A stretch of 64,000 bases of DNA from Xenopus tropicalis (taxonomy: Eukaryota; Chordata; Amphibia; Anura; Pipidae). This document shows positions 1 through 10,525 of the stretch, in pieces. Every line of letters starts with the position of its first letter. Positions within the stretch are counted from its first letter, which is position 1. Made by a program: the position numbers and the translations under genes. The stretch spans positions 35,941,701 through 36,005,700 of the forward strand of contig NC_030678.2 of assembly GCF_000004195.4 (NCBI RefSeq). The letters run 5' to 3'. Under the pieces are notes generated by a model. It searched no databases. It was not told where the DNA came from and saw only the letters and a list, made by a program, of their open reading frames with translations.

Positions 1-170
1 TATACTTTATACAGGAGCAGTGGCCGGCTCCATGTTGTAGCTCTCACCCTTCCCAGCTACAGTCAGGTGATCCCAGTGGAGCTAATAAAAGGGCAACCAT
101 TTGGGGGTTTTAACCTTGAAAGCAAGAAAGTTGCAGGTAAAACTTAGTCCCTTTGCTAAACATATATTGA

Positions 171-431
171 AGCAGTAGAATTCTTAATGAATCACATAAG
201 TCAGTGGCTGGCCAGAAGGGATGACTTTGACATAGTTGGCCAGCTTGAAGTAAATTGCAATGTATGGACAAACAATCCCTGTTTTGTTTAAAGGGGAGGG
301 CATTTCTTAGTAGCTTAATGCACATAATGTCTTAAAGTCCTATATATTGATAATGGGTGAGTGCAGAGGATCTCTTGTTGTTGTCTATATGTATTTTGTG
401 GTCACAACCTCATTGCACCCCCGCCTAATGG
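171..431. repeat. Old interspersed repeat, left part, interrupted by LINE
   Basis: The block at about 337-428 resembles 23,957-24,052: both contain 'TTGATAATGG', then 'CTCTTGT', then 'CTCATTGCACCCC' and 'GCCTAA'. A second short match, 'GCAGTAGAATTCTTAA', lies upstream in both places (172-187 and about 22,970-22,985). The sequence between the two matching blocks differs: about 150 bp of unrelated DNA here, a T2-like element there. The copy here is cut at about 431 by a LINE, and 'GAGCACAAC' resumes after the LINE at about 837, as it follows directly in the other copy. I do not recognise the family. Bases 1-170 show nothing. Confidence 0.5.
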
Positions 432-691
432 TTTATAGGCAGTTGGGGGATGTTCTTTTTTCCCATAAAAACAATCAACGCACCAGAGGTCACCCCTTTA
501 GATTAGAGGAAAGGAGCTTCCATTTGAAGCAGCGTAGGTGGTTTTTCACGGTGAGGGCAGTTAGGTTGTGGAATGCCCTTCCTAGTGATGTGGTAATGGC
601 AGATTCTGTTAATGCCTTTAAGAGGGGCCTGGATGAGTTCTTGATCAATCAGAATATCCAAGGCTATTGTGATACTGATATCTACAGTTAG
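432..691 (+). pseudogene. LINE ORF2 C-terminal remnant (copy A)
   Basis: About 85 residues of the retrotransposon polyprotein C-terminus, downstream of the RT domain. Landmarks are 'LFSHKNNQRTRGHP', 'RWFFTVRAVRLWNALPSD' and 'VNAFKRGLDEFL', ending at a stop in the same place as the other copies. The endonuclease and all RT catalytic motifs are absent, so it has no activity. The reading frame running into it from 347 is host DNA and should not be read as part of the protein. Confidence 0.8.
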
Positions 692-826
692 TACTAGTGG
701 TTGTAATTATAGTTTATGTATGTGAGTGTATAGATTGGTAGGTGTGGGTTGGGTGTGCTGGGTTTACTTGGATGGGTTGAACTTGATGGACACTGGTCTT
801 TTTTCAACCCTATGTAACTATGTAAA
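432..826 (+). mobile_element. CR1/L2-type LINE, 3' end only (copy A)
   Basis: A 5'-truncated non-LTR retrotransposon that keeps only the end of the ORF and the 3' UTR. It matches the 20,192-20,580 copy almost base for base, from 'TTATAGGCAG' through 'GGTTGAACTTGATGGACAC' to the tail 'CAACCCTATGTAACTATGTAA'. The short ATGTAACT-type tail, instead of poly(A), is typical of CR1/L2-like elements. It sits inside the older repeat at 171-431; 'AATG' occurs on both sides and may be a short target duplication. Confidence 0.85.
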
Positions 827-2280
827 ATGTAGTGGTTGAGCACAACTTTCCCCTTCAGTACCCACAGTACCTTCCCTCTTTTTATACCCCACCCAATGAC
901 TGAACACTGAGCCACACTTGGGAAGAGACTAATGTATTAACATTCCCTTTAACATAACATGTATAAATCCCATGACTTATTGTTACAAAACCGTCTTTAC
1001 TACAAACATTAAAAAATCCTTAATAATTCACCAATCTTCCAGGAGTACTGACCCTGGGCCAGGTTATGAAGCCTGTGTCCTGCCTTCTCTCCAAGATACC
1101 CTCCAAGATTATCCACCTTCCTCCAAAACCCCAGGCCTACCAATTTACCCCTTACCAACTTGCCGTTTTAATTACTCATGTGGCTCAGAGTCAAGCCACC
1201 CTATGCCTACTGCAACATAGGTCAACTCTGCATCTTGTAGGGAGGAGGGAGGGACATTGTTTCCCTGCCATTTGTCCCGCAACCTTGGAGGAATTGGTAA
1301 GATCAACTTCCCACCACCCTTAGGTACTTGTGCCAGGAATCCCACGGCCAGTCCTATTCTGCAAAAGAGAAAACAACTAATGGGTGGAGGGCCCTGCCTT
1401 CTAGCACTCTCATGCCCTGCTTTCCTCCTTTGCTCATTGGACCCCACTAATAGTAAAGGAAAGCTGGGGTCCCCATACACTAGGGGAATAGGGAAAATAT
1501 CTTACAATATAATCATTTTATTTTCTAGTTACGCTTAGGGCCCTTGACAACTACCCTGTATCAGTAATGAGTTTGCAGATAAATACAAGGTTATACAAAA
1601 ATAGAAAAAATCCGTAGCTGCAGTGCAAGAAGGGAATCCCTGCTCTGAAGGCCAAGTGATTGGCTAAGTGATGAATAAATGAAATTTACAAGGATAAAAG
1701 TGGTTAATGGGTTTTGATCATGACTACAGGTCCATTAGGGGCAGAAGACTTGTTGCCTTAGTCATTAGTGGCTACAGGGTCAGGTTATTGCATCCTATTT
1801 GTGAGTAGCCATGTATACGAAGAGTCAAAGTTTCCAGGAATGTATGGGTGCTCTTTGTAACCCCTTGTAGGACAGGTGCCTGTAGAGTAACATAGAGCTT
1901 TGTGCAGGGGATTGTACAAGGTTTGACTCTATAACCCATAGCAGCCAATTTACAGATAGATAACAATGGTTTAGTAAAGTCAAAATGCAGAAAACAAATA
2001 TCTGATTGGTTGGCTTTGGCCACTGAACCAAAACACATTTTCCCATTTATTAAACAATAGACAAATATCTCTGTGGTATCTTATTGGAAATGATGCTCAT
2101 CTGTTTGGAATATGATATAGAATGATTTATCTCTCTCTTTGTTATATGATTGATGCTGATGGCTCTCTATTATCCTGTCAGTTGTTAGCTGAGAGCTGGT
2201 GACTGCTCTGTGTTTCTTGTTCACATCAGGTTAAGATATTCAGTTACCCTTGTATTTAATGACAAATGATAGCTGTTTGT
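827..2280. other. Unassigned non-coding stretch
   Basis: Apart from the right remainder of the older repeat at about 829-845, I see no repeat family, RNA gene or convincing ORF. The open frames here are short, overlap on both strands and look like chance. A local G/C-rich patch at 1,240-1,470 explains several of them. Confidence 0.4.
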
Positions 2281-2439
2281 CATAATGGCTGGTGATGAGA
2301 GCCAGAAGCTTTTTCTTTCCCAAACAGGTAAGTGGTCACCTACATCCTCCGTTGTTGTACTATAACCTGCAGCAACCATCACAAAAGCAGCTGCTGAGAG
2401 CTGTAGCTGAGCAACATCTGGAGTCCCACCACATAGCCA

Positions 2440-2530
2440 TCACTGCCTAATAATCCAGCTAAAATCTGCGCAAGAGGATTGTACAAGATTAGCAAAAAGA
2501 ATAAAACATAAGTAGAAGGCGGCTTCTCTT
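2440..2530 (+). repeat. Unclassified repeat, copy 1
   Basis: Shares a stretch with 4,480-4,565: 'AATCCAG.TAAAA', then 'AGAGGATTG.ACAAGATTA', then an A-rich run. The match is diverged. No termini are visible, so the family and full length are unknown. The surrounding 2,281-2,640 may belong to the same element. Confidence 0.45.
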
Positions 2531-2640
2531 TTCTTTAAAACAAATGTTTTCATAAGATTCTTTTCCCTCGGTATAATCATATTGCATGAGTGCTGCTCAG
2601 CATTTGCAAATGTTATTAGTTTTTCCATATTTTACATAGC

Positions 2641-3334
2641 CCCATGCCACGGTCGACTTGATCTAATAAAACAAAGCAGTGCTGTCACTTTGTTGTGCGC
2701 CTTCCAACCAAGGCAGAAGTAAACAGGCATCAGTTAATGTACACAGAATGAAATGTGTGGCTAAAGGTTGCTCTTCTTCTTGGTGGAATGTGCGTGCAGT
2801 CTAGGGCAATGGAACACTGGGGCAATTCAGGGCATTTGTTCCTGCAGTGATGTCCAGCTCTTCTGGTAGGTGTCACATTACTTGCATTTGTCCCTCATTT
2901 ATTCCAGTAGCAATTGCCTGGACCTCTGGGTGCAGCAGTGGGTCTGGCAACTGTTGATCAAAAAAGTGTAGTTGTAATTTTTTGGGCAACAATTAAGGGT
3001 GCAGTGAGAGGTCTGGTAGTGATTCTCACCAGCTGAATGACATTTGCTTGGGTAACAAAACTCCCTGGATTGTCCCTTGTGCCATTGCCTTTAAAGAGTA
3101 AAGTACGGTTTATCTGGAATGAAAGGTACCCCTTTCTATAATATGGAGCACGATACCTTCTGGTACTAAAGCATTTAACTGTTTAAAAATAGAATTGTTT
3201 AGCCATCAGCATGGATTCCTGCTAGATTGGCCAAGTATAAGTTACAGTACTGTCTCATTACAGCAAAAGGCAAATCAATCAAAAACATTAAATCATTTGT
3301 TTAACTAGGACACTATGGGAAAATGCGGCTGGTT
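2641..3334. other. Unassigned non-coding stretch
   Basis: No recognisable repeat or gene. Confidence 0.35.
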
Positions 3335-3360
3335 CTATGGATAATCCCATACCTGTACAA
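3335..3360 (+). repeat. TATCC-family terminal fragment
   Basis: 'GGATAATCCCATACCTGTA' matches the right terminus of the TATCC elements at 3,914 and 4,984. Only the terminus is present. Confidence 0.45.
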
Positions 3361-3412
3361 CTGATGGAAAATTATTATTCTCTAGAGCTCTGTACATGGA
3401 AGAAGTGCTCTT

Positions 3413-3652
3413 TTAAGGTGACCACACACGTGGAGATTTTTGATCTTTCGTGCGACCATCGGGCTGAATCGTCAGATATGGAGGTAGAAACAATAGGATT
3501 TCTACCTCCTGCCGATTCAGCCCTGAAGGTAGATTTTGCTCAGGCACCTTTAATGGCGCCCGATCAAAATCTTTTAACCCCCCCAATCAGCGAGTCGTCC
3601 GATATCCACAGCCTTTTGCGATATTGGCCGCCTCGCCGAGTTATCATACACA
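3413..3652 (+). mobile_element. Harbinger-like hairpin MITE, right end lost
   Basis: Starts TTA + 'AGGTGACCACACACGTGG' and runs parallel to the complete element at 22,442-22,782: shared 'TTTCGTGCGACCATCGG', the small hairpin around 'GGAGGTAGAAACAATAGG', 'GCCGATTCAGC', 'ATGGCGCCCGATCAAAAT'. The inverted terminal repeat expected on the right is missing; similarity fades near 'ATCATACACA' at about 3,650. The 138-codon frame at 3,337-3,753 lies over this element and is not a gene. Confidence 0.75.
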
Positions 3653-3913
3653 TAAACTTGCTAAGATCATGTAGAAGTCAATGGCTGATGTCTCTTCCCT
3701 TCCCTGGAGGATCCTTCTATTGTTTTGAAACTTTAGAGATTTCAGATTTTTGACTCTGTTTTTTTGTGCAACAATTCGAAAAAATCTCAGGCAATGTCAG
3801 ATGTTCGTGGAAATGAGTATTCAAAATTTTTAAAATAAAAAAAATGAGAAATGTTAGTTAATGTGCCTCTTATGCTATCCCTGCCACTTTGTAGAGCATT
3901 ACAGTATCTTATA

Positions 3914-4190
3914 CCAGTATGGGATCCATTATCCAGGAACCCCTTATCCAGAAAGCTCTAAATTACGGGAAGGCCATGTCATATAGACTCCATTTTAATC
4001 AAATAATTAAATTTTTTTTTTTAATGATTTCCTAATCCTATGTATTGGGGGCAAAACAATTCTATTGGTTTTATTTAATGTTTAAATGACTTTTTAGTAG
4101 GTGTAAGTCATGGAGATCCAAATTATAGAAAGATCCCTTATCCAGAAAACCCCAGGTCCAGAGCATTATAGTTAACAGGTCCCATACCTG
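3914..4190 (+). mobile_element. TATCC-family TIR element
   Basis: Non-autonomous DNA element with termini 'CCAGTATGGGATCCATTATCC' on the left (given here to 20 bases or fewer in matching copies) and 'AACAGGTCCCATACCTG' on the right, which are inverted versions of each other. The interior contains 'AAAGCTCTAAATTACGGG', 'CATAGACTCCATTTTAATC' and 'TTTTTAGTAGGTGTAAG', as in the other copies. It is flanked by TA on the left; the right flank is CA. There is no ORF, so it depended on a transposase elsewhere. Confidence 0.8.
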
Positions 4191-4479
4191 CATAGATAGA
4201 TGATTCTTTTTTATGACAATGACTTATAGCACTTTATCTATGTTAGTCAAGCAGTTGATAGAAAACTGTATCTCTGAGGGTATGACATTGAATGTCTCCT
4301 GATGGTATTTTCTTCCTTGAATGTTAGTTATGACTTTTTTTATGACTTGAATGTTAGTTATGTTAGAATGACTTCTAACTTCAAGATAATCAGCAGCAAC
4401 AGGACTACAATGCCCAGCACCCTGCAGTAGTCAGAAGTACAAGGTTCATCTTAGCATTAGCCGGAGTGCCCAAGGATAT

Positions 4480-4565
4480 AATCCAGATAAAAGTTGTGAG
4501 AGAGGATTGAACAAGATTATAGAAAAAAGAAAATTAATCAGTTTAGGATAAGATACATTTCCTTT
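4480..4565 (+). repeat. Unclassified repeat, copy 2
   Basis: Partner of the block at 2,440-2,530 (see there). Upstream, 4,390-4,480 is unassigned. Confidence 0.45.
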
Positions 4566-4983
4566 ATAAAAAAAACAAACTGGAATTCACTCACGTGTTC
4601 TTGTTGTAACCCATATAATTCTGGTTTACCATAATAAACATACCAACATGCTCTGCATGTATGTATATTCTATATTGCCCCAATAGTGGGTAAGGACAGG
4701 TAAGAACTGCAAGCTACAAAAAATAAAAGCTTCTCACCTTGTTGTTTGACATTAAGGACAGCTGATGAAACACGGGTTTAGTACATTGATAAAAAGAAAA
4801 ATCTGATTACTTGATATGAGTTACCAGACTGAGGAAATCCCAGAAGAAGCCAAGTGGAATCCCAAGGGATCATGGGACAATCTATAGACATCCTCTCCAG
4901 GGTGGTCCTACATGCTCAGATCAGCAGGCAATACCAATGCTGTGTATGTGTAGATATTATACAATGGAATGCTTATGTTGATA

Positions 4984-5310
4984 CAGGTATGGGATCCCTT
5001 ATCCGGAAACCTGTTATCCAGAAAGTTCTGAATTACGTAAAGGCTATCTTCCATAGACTCCGTTATAAGCAAATAATTCTAATTTTTAAAAAAGATTTCC
5101 TTTTTCTCTGTAACAATAACACAGTACCTGTACTTGATCCCAACTGTGATAGAATTAATCCTTATTAGAGGCAAAAGAATCATTTTGGGTTTAAATGATG
5201 TTTAAATGACTTTTTAGTAGACTTAAAGTATGGAGATCCAAATTACGGAAAGATCCCTTATCCGGAAAGCCCCAGGTCCTGAGTATTCTGGATAACATGT
5301 CCTATACCTG
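4984..5310 (+). mobile_element. TATCC-family TIR element, nearly complete
   Basis: The best-preserved copy of this family in the window, 327 bp. The left end 'CAGGTATGGGATCCCTTATC' mirrors the right end 'GATAACATGTCCTATACCTG', with a TA dinucleotide outside each end (4,982-4,983 and 5,311-5,312). TA flanks would suit a Tc1/mariner-type target, but I cannot assign the superfamily. It is AT-rich inside and has no coding capacity; the 104-codon frame at 4,854-5,168 runs across its left boundary and is spurious. Confidence 0.85.
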
Positions 5311-5587
5311 TATTATTTATGGTATCTGTCTGCACAGGCTGTGAAAAACCAAGAGGTAGGATTTTACAGCCCTATTTGGCTGGCAATGCCCCTAACACAA
5401 TAAGAGAGCTTGAGGCTAAAATAGTAATATACTGTATTCATCTGTTAATGACAACTACAAAGTGAAAATAAAAAACAGCATCACTAACAGTCCTATAAAA
5501 GTGCCCATGGGATTACAAGAAGTGCATAAAAGGAAATAAGCAGCATTATTAATCTAATGTAACACCGAAAACAAAGCTCAGACCATG

Positions 5588-6032
5588 GATATATGTATTG
5601 ATTAGCGCTAGCAAGTCTTTGCACAATGAGCTGTTTACGCTAGCTATGTAAGTAGGTTTGTACTTATATCCTTTGTTTATACATGCCTAGTAACCTTTGA
5701 TTTTAGTCAAGTTCCCACATAAATAAATATACTTTATAAATAGTAGGGTGAGTAATAGGAACGTAATATATTAATAATATACTATGGATAGGTTGCTCAG
5801 AAAAATGTATATCTGTATTGATTAGCGCTAGCAAGTCTTTGCACAATGAGCTGACTGTTTACACTAACTGTGTAAGGAGGTTTGTATTTATATCCTTTGT
5901 TTATACATGCCTAGTAACGTTTGATTTTAGTCAAGTTCCCGCATAAATAAATATACCTTATAAATAGTAGGGCGAGTAATAGGAACGTAATATATTAATA
6001 ACATACTATGGATAGGTTGCTCAGAAAAATGT
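5588..6032 (+). repeat. Tandem duplication, 220-bp unit, two copies
   Basis: The segment from 'TGTATTGATTAGCGCTAGCA' to 'GGTTGCTCAGAAAAATGTA' occurs twice head to tail: about 5,588-5,807 and 5,808-6,032. The landmark 'ATTAGCGCTA' is at 5,601 and 5,821. Copy 2 has an extra 'GACT' after 'CAATGAGCT' and a few substitutions. The high similarity suggests a recent local duplication. No gene is contained in it. Confidence 0.9.
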
Positions 6033-7420
6033 ACAGAGAAAATCCCAAATGTTTCACTAAAGTAGTGTTGGGATTAAAAGATGGCTTTAATAAGGAAAAG
6101 AGTTATAACCCCTTTCTCCCCTTGCATGTATTTTGTGCTGCCCCAATGCCTTCTACTTCTTTCCAGCAATGGGATTCTAACTGACTGTATAACAGGAAGG
6201 GAAAAAAATAATATTCTCACTTTGCAAGTTTTATTGCTTCCTAGGGGGAAAAGTAGTCTATTGTGCTCCATAATGAACTATGAAATGTATTTCTAGTCAG
6301 GCAGCAGCACCTAGCAATGTCCTAGTATGACATAAACCCATGGCTACTACAGTGCTGCAGCTCAATGCATTTCGTACTCTTATTGTGTTGTGTGCATTTC
6401 TGTTAATTAAGTTAATTAAGTGATCCAATGTTCATAAAAACATTCTGAGCGTCCCTGCTCTGGTCTATCCTTCCACTACACGATGGCTAATAGAACTGAG
6501 CAGAGATGTATCAAGAGACACTTCCTGCATCTATAAAACCCAGCTTTTGCATTTCTGTCTGGCCCAGGTTAAACAGCAGGAGGCGCTAATGTTGCGCAGT
6601 GTAAAACTACTAATATAATGAAAAAAAAAATGTAAAATTGTAAAGTGCTCAGAAGAGCATTCTGAACAATTTACATAAAATTACATGTTTGGGTCCCTAC
6701 CTCCTACTTTATGTTACCCTTGTCTTAAAGGGGACCTGTCTCTCATATAAAAAGCTGTATGATAAAAGTCCTTTTTTAAATTAAACATGAAACACAAATT
6801 CTTTTTTTGGGTTTCAAGGCAGGGCAGGCAGTTACTTTTACTTTCCATTCAGCACTTCCTAGATATCACTGCATTCCTTGCATTCCCTGTCCCTTCTCAC
6901 TGTCTAATTGTGTAGCCTGCGCATGGACATAGACTTCAGGTTCAGTGCATACACAAGATTTTGGGATAATACAAAGCGTGTCTTAATAATAATGTTCACA
7001 GAATGGAGCCTGCCTATTTGTTGTAACTGTGAATCTTAAGACTGAAGGAAATAAGATTTATATCATTTATATAAAGTAAGAAAGTATCATATATATTATA
7101 TAGAGTATGTTTATTCAGCCTGGCTAGCACAACAGAAAAGAATGTATCCATAATGAGGAGTTTCTTATACATGGACTTACTTACAAGTCCATGCATAAGG
7201 AACAATGAAAATAATGGCAGACTGGGTGTACTTTTTGCTTCTTCCTACAGTGATATCCTATGATAAGTTCAAGTATGAGAAGCACAATATTCTAGATTAC
7301 TTTCTAAAAGGAACACTGCTGAGTTTCTGTAGGAAAAAACTGTGGGTCCTGAGCTACCCCCAGTAGTTGCATACAGTTGTAGCAATAGTCCAACTGCCTT
7401 AGACTGAGATGGAAATGGTG
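6033..7420. other. Unassigned non-coding stretch with a small hairpin
   Basis: No gene or known repeat seen. It holds one clean inverted repeat at 7,164-7,199, with 15-base arms starting 'CTTATACATGGACTT', one mismatch and a 6-base loop. Confidence 0.4.
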
Positions 7421-7581
7421 TAGGGCTGTATTGTCCAACTTATTACATGTAGAAGGCCAATTAAATTAATATGATGATGTCATAAAGTTAATTCTATGGA
7501 CTCTTTTGAAAAGAGTGGGGACCATAAAAATCCTTTGGAAAGCCACATTCTGGCCCATGAGCCTCCAGTTGGACAGCCCTG
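7421..7581 (+). mobile_element. Small hAT-like MITE
   Basis: 161 bp between 'TAGGGCTGTATTGTCCAAC' and 'GTTGGACAGCCCTG', which are inverted repeats interrupted by a two-base 'AT' on the left. The 'GGGCTGT..CCAAC' terminus is common in hAT MITEs. The 8-bp target duplication is not clean, although 'GGTGTA' lies on both sides. Confidence 0.65.
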
Positions 7582-9094
7582 GTGTAAGGCATTATAGTTT
7601 GGGTCGTTGTCATGAGGTTTTCTTTAATTATAGCATATAAAGATGTAGGTTTGTACGTTTATACTATCATGGCTCTCCCAAGGAACCTCTGGTATCATTA
7701 ACACTAGCAGTGGGGGTATAGTAGAAATGCCCTGCTGCTTTTTTTTCCCACTCTAAATACAGCAAATTCCTCAGCTGAGCACTAAAGGTTATGAAACTAC
7801 AAATATATCAAGCCGTCTATAGATAGTCACAAATACATTAATGCTTTTAGGGCCAGAAATATACATCACACAATGATGCAGAATCTACCACTGGGAAAAT
7901 GCATTACTGTATGGAACAGTTGCCACCAGGGGTATGGCATATAGGGATGGTTACAATGGTTAGATATAGCTGCATGTACAAATATAACTACCGCCTAATG
8001 GATATATTATAGCCCCCTTAATAAGGGTCTAAGTAATAACTGTACCAAAGTATGCTGTTAAGCAGGCAGGCACACAGAGGATGGCTTAGAACATGTTATA
8101 GATAAACATACAACCTTTAGCTGTTGTGGTGAGGGCTTTCAATGACTTTGCAATGGAACAAAAGCTCAGTTTGATGGTGAAGCAAATAAAACTTAGAAAT
8201 GCACAGACATGTTTTGACCACTGACATTTTTACATTTAAAAATATGGGCTTCGACAACAGGCAGGCAATATGTGGCCCTTGATATGCTGCTGAGCTACAA
8301 GCATCCAACCAACCAACAGTATAACAAATAAGAAATGTGCCCTAACTACAGTAAATAGCACCCTCTGCGCAATGTGCACCCTCGCAGTGAGATCTGTACC
8401 AGTAGAGATGTAATGATTGGACCAAGGCAGCCATAACAGAATAAGGTCAGGTTCTGCCCTCTCAGGTGGTAGAATGGTCTGTAATAAAGAGTAAGATCCA
8501 CCTAACTCTGAGTGGTTTACAAGCCATGTAGATGTAATTATGTCCATAACTAGTATAATAGTAAGTAGCAGGCTAACCACAATGCTCAGCATAACCAACT
8601 ATGTTATTATCACCTTCACTAAGAAGCCAGTAGTTAGTGAGCCCCATATGTATGCCTATATGCTCCTGCTACTGCCCAGTATACTGGGTAAATCAGGTGA
8701 TATTATGGGCAAAGAATAAGAAGTTTTAGTGTAATTAGTAACCTCATGAATAATTAATTCATATAGGGTATGCAATATCACTTCCTGTAAGAAAGAATGA
8801 ATGCTTTACTCTACTAACATATTTATTCTGTATTTTAGAGATAATATGTAGGCTTAGCATTAGCCTTTCAATGTTCCACTGGAGACAGTTCTTCCACTGG
8901 AAACAGCTCATATTGGCACTGCGATGACAGCAAAAGCAACAACAAGTTAATCATTCCCAATATATTACTCTGGCATAAAGAGCTGTTTACTAAAGTACAG
9001 AATGCTCAGAGCACGTCCATGCCATTTTATGATGTAATAGTTGCCAGTGCACAAAATTACTGTCTAATTGGCATAAGCCATGGACACGTTTCAT
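7582..9094. other. Unassigned non-coding stretch
   Basis: No gene or repeat recognised. The 120-codon minus-strand frame at 8,236-8,598 has no recognisable domain and lies in ordinary AT-rich sequence. Confidence 0.35.
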
Positions 9095-9148
9095 GTTAAG
9101 TGGTGTTATTGATATTTTTTTATTCAATATATGTTAACACCACTTAAC
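9095..9148. repeat. Perfect 14-bp inverted repeat
   Basis: 'GTTAAGTGGTGTTA' at 9,095-9,108 is the reverse complement of 9,135-9,148, with a 26-base AT-rich spacer. It may be a small decayed palindromic MITE. Confidence 0.7.
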
Positions 9149-10059
9149 ACTTCTGGACTCAAGGCATTATTGATGCCCATTACAGAGTTGCTGTCCTCTA
9201 AAGAGCTAAATTACTTCTGCTGAAATAAGATCTTGAAGGAAAAAGCAAGATCTACTGTACGTCCAAGGACTAAGAAGACCAAGAGCTAAAATATTTTAGA
9301 ATCTAAACAAGGTACAGCTCTTCATGTAGTTTTATATGAACACTGGACCTACAGTATAGGTAATACGGAGACTGTCCAAGTTTAAAAACAATGTCCACCA
9401 TATATTGTATGCTATTGACTGTAATTAGCTCTTCTTGGCTATTAGGGCTAAAAATATTGACAGTATAAAGTGCACACCTAATCTTTTGTAGGTTATTCCT
9501 ATTTCAGTTCTGCAGGGAGTCGGATACCCTTAGTGCAATGTATATATTGGGTGGGTGCCAGATAACACCTAGCTTAATCGGGTGCAGGCAGGGCTTGGGT
9601 CCTGGTTTTTGCAGATCACATCTTGTAGACCAGCTTTTTCAGTTGCCCTCTAGCCTTCCTTTGGGTGAGGCCACTTCTATGTTTATGATGATGCTACATC
9701 TGTGTATCAGGGAGAGAAGGGAGTAGTGGGTAAAGTAAAGGGTCCAAGTAAGTATGGGTGTAGCTTGTGGCGGACCCATGTCACCATTTGCTTTAGGAAT
9801 AGGAGATGTTAAATACAGATTTACAGGTTGACAAGATTATTACTATTTGGGGATTTAGCCTAATCCTGAATAATTTATGAAGCATTCTGCTGAATCCTAA
9901 ACTGAATCTGAACCCTAATTTGCATAGGCAAAAAGGACAAGGAAGAGTTAAAAAGAACTGTGCATAGCACATTGAAAAAAATTATCAAAAAATCACCAAA
10001 AGTCACACAAAAATGAAATCATTTTTAAAAAATTAGATTTATTTAACTAAAATGGAGGC
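9149..10059. other. Unassigned non-coding stretch
   Basis: No gene or repeat recognised. Confidence 0.35.
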
Positions 10060-10133
10060 TATGCAAGAGGACCTACCCATAATTTTGGAGCTTTCAAGAT
10101 AACAGGTTTCCAGCTAACAGATCCCAAACCTGT
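10060..10133 (-). mobile_element. TATCC-family fragment
   Basis: Carries the terminal part 'AAGATAACAGGTTTCCAGC' and 'AACAGATCCCAAACCTGTA', matching the left end of the family in reverse. The rest of the element is not clearly present. Confidence 0.5.
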
Positions 10134-10140
10134 ACTTTAA

Positions 10141-10335
10141 AGCCAACAGGCTTTTTTTTCTGCTGTGTTTTTTTGGGGGGCAAAATACATTGAAGTCAAT
10201 AACTGTTTTTTTGCATTTTTTTTCCACGCAACATCCATTGAAGTCAATGGGCATTCTTTCTTAATGTCTTTTTTCTTACCAGGCTGTTTTCCTGGCAATG
10301 GCAAAATACAGAATTTCCCTGCAAATCCATACCTG
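10141..10335. repeat. Repeat with 'TTGAAGTCAATGGG' motifs
   Basis: Contains 'ACATTGAAGTCAATAAC' and 'CCATTGAAGTCAATGGGC' separated by T-rich runs, resembling 33,913-34,105. The overlapping ORFs on both strands reflect this partly palindromic sequence. Confidence 0.5.
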
Positions 10336-10355
10336 ATAAAACACTTCACCAATCA

Positions 10356-10525
10356 CTAGTACTCAGGCCACAAAGGCCCGGGCCTAGGGCAGCATAAATT
10401 TTGGGGAAAAATTACTCACATATGGAGCACAGGTGACGGGGCGTGCAAAAATCCCTCCGAATGTGAGTGAAAAGAATGGGGCGGCCTTTGGGTACCTCAA
10501 ACTGAAATCTAGCACTGCTAGTACT
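10356..10525 (-). mobile_element. hAT-like MITE with perfect 8-bp target duplication
   Basis: A 154-bp element at 10,364-10,517 begins 'CAGGCCACAAAGGCCCGGG' and ends 'GAAATCTAGCACTG'. It is flanked on both sides by CTAGTACT (10,356-10,363 and 10,518-10,525). An 8-bp duplication together with CAG...CTG ends is the signature of hAT transposition. It has no ORF. Confidence 0.85.

Noticed and set aside
3337..3753. 138-codon plus-strand frame
   Set aside because: It runs over a TATCC end and a Harbinger-like MITE.
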